Shown piece by piece: positions 59,676 through 64,000 of a DNA stretch of 64,000 bases. The DNA comes from Bryobacterales bacterium (lineage in GTDB: Bacteria > Acidobacteriota > Terriglobia > Bryobacterales > Bryobacteraceae). The notes below the pieces were generated by a model, which saw only the letters and a program-made list of their open reading frames with translations, was not told the DNA's origin and did no database searches. The DNA lies in the NCBI GenBank assembly GCA_003164035.1, contig PLRS01000077.1, positions 1 through 64,000 on the forward strand, read 5' to 3'. Numbering within the stretch: position 1 is the stretch's first letter; every line of letters begins with the position of its first letter. The position numbers and the translations under genes are program-made.

Positions 59676-60616
59676 TGCTTTCGCGCCTCGATCGTCACCG
59701 TCGATCCGGCCCCGCATGCCGCTTCGGCGATGGCAAACGGCACCGACGCCGCCATCAGAGCGAAGTAAGCCAGATCCTTGGCCAGCCGCATCCCGCCGCT
59801 TTCGCGCACGCCACGCACGCGCCGCGCCATCGGATCGAGCCCCGGCGCGACGCTGCTGGCCAGCCCGGCGGGATTGTCGCGCAGCGAAAAGAACTTGCGC
59901 CGCACTACCGCGAATCCGCGGGATTCGATCAATCGCAGAATATCCCGCGCGCGGAAATCCACCAGGTGCCGCGGTATATCCACGCCATTCCACCGTTTCC
60001 CCAGCAGCCGGAACTGCCAGCAGGCGCTGTTGGGAACCTGCACCACCAGCCGGCCTTCGGCTTCGAGCAACTCGCGCGCCGCGGTGAGATACGCGCCCGG
60101 ATCGTAAAGATGTTCCAGCACGTGGAACATGGTGACGCAACCGAAATGGCCGGCCCGCAGCGGCGCATTCTCCAAGAGCCCGCAGACTGAAGGTACCTGC
60201 TGGCGCTTCCAGGCGACGGCCGCGGCTTGGGCCGAGTTATCGAGCGCGGCCACGCGAAAACCCCGCTGCCGCATCATGCCCAAGAACAAGCCTCCGCCAG
60301 CGCCCACGTCCAGCAGCGGACCGCGGGAGCGGCTTTCGGCCATCGCCCTCGACACGAAGTTCACGTGATCGCGCAGCACCGTGCGCCGGTAGAACTCTTC
60401 CAGGCGGCTGGCGGCGGTCCGGTCGGGCGCGAACCAGTAGTTGCCGGGATAATAGCGCCCCAACTCCGCGAGCGCCGGTTGCGGATCGAGCCGCGGCAGG
60501 CCGCAACCGGCGCAGCGCACCACCGCAAACTCTTCTTCGGTGGTCCGGTAGAGCCGGTCCGACGACCGAAACAGTTCGGAAGCTTCGGGCGAGCCGCACA
60601 GAATGCAGGTGCTCAT
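59672..60616 (-). CDS. SAM methyltransferase with N-terminal zinc-ribbon-like motif
   Basis: A 314-residue protein. Cys4, Cys7, Cys35 and Cys38 (CILC and CAGC) form a zinc-ribbon-like pair, followed by GRYYPGNYWFAPD, the SAM loop PLLDVGAGGGLFLGMM, and VTMFHVLEHLYDPGAYL. The layout is that of sugar C-methyltransferase-like or related glycan methyltransferases. It overlaps the upstream glycosyltransferase stop by four bases and the downstream methyltransferase start by four, so translation is coupled. The N-terminal part of the 1024-residue fusion at 32187 has the same Cys-plus-methyltransferase layout. Confidence 0.88.
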   Translation of the reverse strand: MSTCILCGSPEASELFRSSDRLYRTTEEEFAVVRCAGCGLPRLDPQPALAELGRYYPGNYWFAPDRTAASRLEEFYRRTVLRDHVNFVSRAMAESRSRGPLLDVGAGGGLFLGMMRQRGFRVAALDNSAQAAAVAWKRQQVPSVCGLLENAPLRAGHFGCVTMFHVLEHLYDPGAYLTAARELLEAEGRLVVQVPNSACWQFRLLGKRWNGVDIPRHLVDFRARDILRLIESRGFAVVRRKFFSLRDNPAGLASSVAPGLDPMARRVRGVRESGGMRLAKDLAYFALMAASVPFAIAEAACGAGSTVTIEARKQ

Positions 60617-61611
60617 GCCACTTCCCTCAAAGGGAGGCGGTGGGCCCACAGCAAGCCGCGCAATTGCGCCGGACTGAGCCGGCGGATGCGCCCGATGGCG
60701 GCGCGTTTTCGCAACATGCGGGGCGCGAGGAGCATCGCCGCCACGTCGCCGCGCACGAGGGCGCATGCCATGGTCCACTTGCCGCGCCAGCCGGGAAAGT
60801 GCGCCGTGTCGCCCGAGCCGCGGCGAGCCGCCGCCATGCCGGCCCCCAGGCGTACCAGGAAAAATACCGGGTTGAGCCACAGCAGGCTCCAGGGAAACAG
60901 CTTTATCGCCAGCAGCAGACGGTTGCGCTCGATCAGCTCCAGCCGCCGGGCCGAACCCTTGCCGAGCGTCGCGCTGCGATGGTGCCGCACCACTGCTTCG
61001 GGCGTGTATAAGCAGCGCCACCCGGCGATGCGCGCGCGCAGCCCCAGTTCGGCGTCGTCTCCGTAGGCGAAGAAATCCTCGTCGAAGCCGCCGATCTGCT
61101 CCAGCATTTCCTTGCGGTAGAGGGCCGCGCAGCCGTCGGGCCACAGCACTTCTTCTTCCCGGTCGAACTGCCCGCGGTCCAGCGCGCCGGCGCCGCGCCC
61201 CCGGTTCTGTCCGTCGGGGAAGATCAGGTGCCCGGCTTTATCGATGCGCCGCGGCTCCTCCCACACCAGAATCTTGCTGGCCGCCATGCCGATCTCCCGG
61301 CGTTTGGAACAGGCGCGCTCGAGCGCGGCCAGCCATCCCGGCCCCGCTTCGGCGTCGTTATTGAGAAGGGCGATGAATTCGCCGCGGGCCAGCGCTATGC
61401 CCTGGTTGTTGGCGGCGCAGTAGCCGCGGTTGTCCGGGTTGCGGATCACGCGCGCCCCGAATTCGGCTTCCGCCAGTTCCGCCGAGCCGTCAGCCGATCC
61501 GTTGTCCACCACAATGGTCTCGAAATCCACGCCGGCCTGTCCGGCCAGGGACCGCAGGCAGGCCCGCAACAGCTCCTTCCGGTTCCAGTTCACGATGATG
61601 ACGGAGATCAA
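60613..61611 (-). CDS. Glycosyltransferase family 2 (rhamnosyltransferase-like)
   Basis: A 332-residue GT-A enzyme: ISVIIVNWNRKELLRACLRS, TIVVDNGSADGSAELAE, NRGYCAANNQGIALARGEF, IALLNNDAEAGPGW with the metal site, and FFAYGDDAELGLRARIAGWR. This matches the WbbL/rhamnosyltransferase type. The C-terminal hydrophobic stretch (LLLAIKLFPWSLLWLNPVFF) may bind the membrane. It is the first gene of the three-gene operon. Confidence 0.92.
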   Translation of the reverse strand: MISVIIVNWNRKELLRACLRSLAGQAGVDFETIVVDNGSADGSAELAEAEFGARVIRNPDNRGYCAANNQGIALARGEFIALLNNDAEAGPGWLAALERACSKRREIGMAASKILVWEEPRRIDKAGHLIFPDGQNRGRGAGALDRGQFDREEEVLWPDGCAALYRKEMLEQIGGFDEDFFAYGDDAELGLRARIAGWRCLYTPEAVVRHHRSATLGKGSARRLELIERNRLLLAIKLFPWSLLWLNPVFFLVRLGAGMAAARRGSGDTAHFPGWRGKWTMACALVRGDVAAMLLAPRMLRKRAAIGRIRRLSPAQLRGLLWAHRLPLREVA

Positions 61612-61663
61612 CAGACTATGCTAGCAGTCCCCTGGTCGACCCACCCAGCCCTGCAGGCGATCG

Positions 61664-62530
61664 TCACGGTTCCACTTCGGTGACGGTTACGGTGACGTCC
61701 ATCCCGAGGAAAGCTGCCGCGGAACCTTCGTAGGTGCCCCACAAGGGCAGCACATGCTCGGGCGCCCACGCAACGGCGACGCGAATAAGATTGCGGTTGC
61801 CGACGATGCTGTTGGTAGGGTCGAAGTCGATCCAGCCGGCGCCGGGCAGATACGCCTGCACCCATGCATGTGTGTTTCCGCCGCCCGCGAGGCCCGAACT
61901 GCTGGGTACGAAGATATATCCGCTGACAAACCGCGCGGCGATGCCCAGCGACCTGGCCGCTTCCATCATCATGACCGCGAAATCCCGGCAACTGCCCCGC
62001 CGTGTCCGCAGCGTCTCCTCGGGAGTCTGCACGCCTTTCGCCAGGCGGCGGGTGTAGGTGAACTCTTTGCGAATGCCGCGGGTCATGGCCCGCAGTATTT
62101 TCATCGTATCGGTAGTATCCGCTGGATCCAGAAACTGCAATGCCCACGTGGATACGCTCTCGTCCGAGAGGTGGTGAGTCAGGGCGAGCGAGAGATTGGG
62201 AAAGTCCTCATCGGCATAGCGAAAAGGATACGTCCGCGCATACTCTTCGAGCGGATAGTCCGGCATGGAGTTCTCGAAATGTTCCAGCGTCACGGTGCTT
62301 TCGAAGCGGAGCTCGGACGTGGTCCCCTCAAAAGTGGCAACCGCGACGGAGTTATCGAACGGATCGTGCAGCCAGCGCAACCTGGCGGGTTGCGGCGTGA
62401 TGGCAAGGTTGGTTCGGATCAACCGCAGGTCGTGACTCTCCCTAGGGCGGAACATCATCCGATGCTCGCCCAGGCCGACGGGCTCCCGGTAGCGATAGAC
62501 GGTAGAGTGGTAAACCGTGAGCAAAGACAT
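61664..62530 (-). CDS. Transglutaminase-like family protein (1)
   Basis: A 288-residue protein with the N-terminal beta domain of bacterial transglutaminases (LLTVYHSTVYRYREPVGLGE) and the C-H-D triad: Cys in TRRGSCRDFAVMMMEAARS, His in NTHAWVQAYLPGAGWIDF, and Asp in the following DPTN. No signal peptide is seen. Such proteins are cysteine proteases or amidases rather than true cross-linkers. Its start ATG at 62530 overlaps the stop of the neighbouring paralogue by one base (TGATG). Confidence 0.9.
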   Translation of the reverse strand: MSLLTVYHSTVYRYREPVGLGEHRMMFRPRESHDLRLIRTNLAITPQPARLRWLHDPFDNSVAVATFEGTTSELRFESTVTLEHFENSMPDYPLEEYARTYPFRYADEDFPNLSLALTHHLSDESVSTWALQFLDPADTTDTMKILRAMTRGIRKEFTYTRRLAKGVQTPEETLRTRRGSCRDFAVMMMEAARSLGIAARFVSGYIFVPSSSGLAGGGNTHAWVQAYLPGAGWIDFDPTNSIVGNRNLIRVAVAWAPEHVLPLWGTYEGSAAAFLGMDVTVTVTEVEP

Positions 62531-63354
62531 CAGTCGGCTGTTCCGGGTATCTCATCGGTCCAGACCCTGAAACTCTCGAGCGTGTTGGGTCCGAACGTAG
62601 TGGCGATGGCGACGTCGGACGCATCGCGTCCTCGCGCCATCAGGATGCGGCTCGCGCGCGGCACATTGTTCCGAGGGTCGAATATGTGCCAACGGCCGCC
62701 GATCCAGGCCTCGAACCACGCCGCGAAATCGCCCGGCGGGTAAGGAGGCGCCGTTCCGACGTCGCCCAGGTAGCCGGTGCAGTATCGCGCCGGAATGTTC
62801 ATGCATCGGCAGAAGGCGATCGCCAGATGTGCATAGTCGCGGCAAACGCCGGTTCGTTCGTCGAAAGCCTGCGCGGCAGTGCGGGTCGAGCGGGCGTTCT
62901 GGTAGTCGAAGGCAATATGGTTATGAACGCAATCGCAGATGGCCTGTACGCGCGGGTACCCTGGAGCCATGCCGCCGAACAGTTGCCATGCCGTCTGAGA
63001 CAGCAGATCGGTCTCGCAATAGCGGCTGCCCAACAGGAACACGAGGGTTTCTTCGGGCAAATCCTGCACGGAGTCCTGCCCGGCGGCGGCCGCAACCCGA
63101 TCCGGTTGGCCGCTATCTCTAATTACCCCATCGGCGGCAAGGCGGAGGCGGCCGGCGGGCGCGAGGACGCGGTGGCACTGGTTTCCGAAGCCATCGCGAT
63201 AGCCGCTAATCGGGATGGATGGCTCGGTGGTGAGCCGATCAGGGACGACGAGATCCGAAGCGCGTGAATCGTGGACGTTCACAACAAGGATAATCGGCGT
63301 GGGTTGTAGAAAACTGTATATCAGCTCGTAACCGATCCGGAGCTGCATTCGCAA
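62530..63354 (-). CDS. Transglutaminase-like family protein (2)
   Basis: A 274-residue paralogue of the following gene, with LRIGYELIYSFLQPTPIILV at the start, and the triad Cys in ERTGVCRDYAHLAIAFCRCM, His in WHIFDPRNNVP together with the family Asp in the same stretch. Compared with the partner, the histidine motif is AWFEAWIGGRWHIFDPR, so the triad histidine seen as HAW elsewhere is FEAW here; the active site may differ or be defective. ATG at 63354 or two codons on. Coupled to the next gene by a TGATG overlap. Confidence 0.85.
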   Translation of the reverse strand: MRMQLRIGYELIYSFLQPTPIILVVNVHDSRASDLVVPDRLTTEPSIPISGYRDGFGNQCHRVLAPAGRLRLAADGVIRDSGQPDRVAAAAGQDSVQDLPEETLVFLLGSRYCETDLLSQTAWQLFGGMAPGYPRVQAICDCVHNHIAFDYQNARSTRTAAQAFDERTGVCRDYAHLAIAFCRCMNIPARYCTGYLGDVGTAPPYPPGDFAAWFEAWIGGRWHIFDPRNNVPRASRILMARGRDASDVAIATTFGPNTLESFRVWTDEIPGTAD

Positions 63355-63508
63355 ACACCTTAATCCGCGGCACGACTGCCGCTAGTTCAGTCGAATCGAT
63401 CATTATGGAGCACGTGTAGGGCCCTTTTCATCTTCGTGGCGCCCGGCCAGGCAAATTGTCCCCCTAGCGGGAGTTTACTGTGAGTTCGGTCGGGACCGCA
63501 AGGTAAAG

Positions 63509-64000
63509 TTACTGCTTGATCACCGTGCCATCGCGCCTTCGGACCTCGCCCCATCCTCCGTTCAGGTTGTTGCGGCTCTGGGTGAACGGCGCTTTCGCCG
63601 CGGCTTTCTCGTCCACCTCGATGCCCCAACCCGGCTTCTCGTTGGCCCAAAGGTAGCCGTCTTTCATCACCGGACAGCCCTGGAAAATCTCCTGCGTGCG
63701 CTGGTTGAAAGCGGAGTATTCCTGAATTCCGAAGTTGTAGCTCACCAGGTCGAGGGTCACGTTCGCCATATGGCCGATGGGAGAAACGTCGCCGGGGCCG
63801 TGCCAGGCCGTCTTGACACCGAAATTTTCGGCCAGAATCGCGATCTTGCGGGACGGCGTGAACCCGCCCGCCTGGGTAACGTGTACGCGGATGTAATCGA
63901 TCAACCGTTCGGCGATCAACGGCTGCCACTCGTGCGGGTTGTTGAACAGCTCGCCCATGGCGATCGGCGTGGCGCATTGGGAGCGGATCTGCCGGAAATA
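63509..64000 (-). CDS. Mandelate racemase/enolase-superfamily dehydratase, 5' end outside window
   Basis: The C-terminal 163 residues are present and the start lies beyond base 64000. Visible parts: YFRQIRSQCATPIAMGELFN, DYIRVHVTQAGG, KTAWHGPGDVSPIGHMANVT, NFGIQEYSAF and KPGWGIEVDEKAAAKAPF. The WHGPGDVSPIGHMAN stretch with its histidine is like D-mannonate dehydratase and RspA-type members, which dehydrate sugar acids. This would suit the sugar-utilisation theme of the region. No terminator of note follows. Confidence 0.88.
   Translation of the reverse strand, partial: YFRQIRSQCATPIAMGELFNNPHEWQPLIAERLIDYIRVHVTQAGGFTPSRKIAILAENFGVKTAWHGPGDVSPIGHMANVTLDLVSYNFGIQEYSAFNQRTQEIFQGCPVMKDGYLWANEKPGWGIEVDEKAAAKAPFTQSRNNLNGGWGEVRRRDGTVIKQ

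Noticed and set aside
1-64000. tRNA or rRNA genes
   Set aside because: I looked for T-loop patterns such as GGTTCGAATCC and for rRNA-like blocks and saw none; a covariance-model scan would be decisive.

Overview
The window reads as a chromosomal segment of a GC-rich soil-type Acidobacteriota, most likely of the Bryobacterales/Solibacter group. This is inferred from two secreted proteins and one fragment ending in the C-terminal domain first described in Solibacter (TIGR03437), a PadR regulator paired with an ADOP-type macrolide-export-like permease, a PEP-CTERM-like protein, many TAT or Sec exported enzymes, and dispersed short palindromic repeats. No rRNA, tRNA, CRISPR array or intact insertion sequence was seen. 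About 60 genes are supported, on both strands, mostly in short operons.

Layout. 1-4.5 kb: the N-terminal part of a B12-dependent ribonucleotide reductase (minus strand) behind a promoter carrying two NrdR-like boxes, a PEP-CTERM-like protein, a Crp/Fnr regulator and a DUF507 protein. 4.5-14.2 kb: cell-surface proteins (two large divergent TIGR03437 proteins, a small beta-barrel, a FecR-domain protein), a degenerate receiver protein and a DUF6624 protein; an inverted pair of two-hairpin units with compensating base changes lies at 12.4 kb. 14.2-20 kb: a scar-rich accessory stretch with a galU 3' remnant, PadR-ADOP, a VapBC-type pair, a truncated TIGR03437 protein and a 59-bp duplicated signal-peptide fragment. 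20-28.8 kb: amidohydrolase, TonB-dependent receptor, HDOD protein, a decayed small-gene stretch, U32 peptidase, GNAT acetyltransferase and a LolD-like ATPase.

28.9-37.9 kb is a polysaccharide assembly and export operon: a glycosyltransferase-methyltransferase fusion, a Wzm/Wzt ABC exporter whose ATPase lacks the usual carbohydrate-binding extension, a 1024-residue methyltransferase-coiled coil-glycosyltransferase protein, two more glycosyltransferases and a GmhB-like phosphatase. The large fusion is the most interesting candidate: its architecture recalls the WbdD chain-length ruler, but with a glycosyltransferase in the same chain. 38.7-47.3 kb looks like an arabinose-polysaccharide utilisation cluster (GH127-like, DUF5060/DUF4038-like, GH51-like enzymes, a UroD/MtaA-family protein and an exported Fe-S aldo/keto reductase).

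47.3-64 kb: a Fic protein with an apparent frameshift behind a small possible partner, a membrane protein with a spermidine-synthase-like domain, a DUF362 protein, a CymR-like Rrf2 regulator with cysteine synthase, an Asp-box protein, a truB-hypothetical-LolA-like-acyltransferase operon, a MazE/RelE-type pair whose toxin appears frameshifted, a second sugar-modification operon (glycosyltransferase and two methyltransferases), two coupled transglutaminase-like genes and the C-terminal part of a mannonate-dehydratase-like enolase-superfamily enzyme cut by the window end. All functions are read from motifs and family memory; no database search was run.
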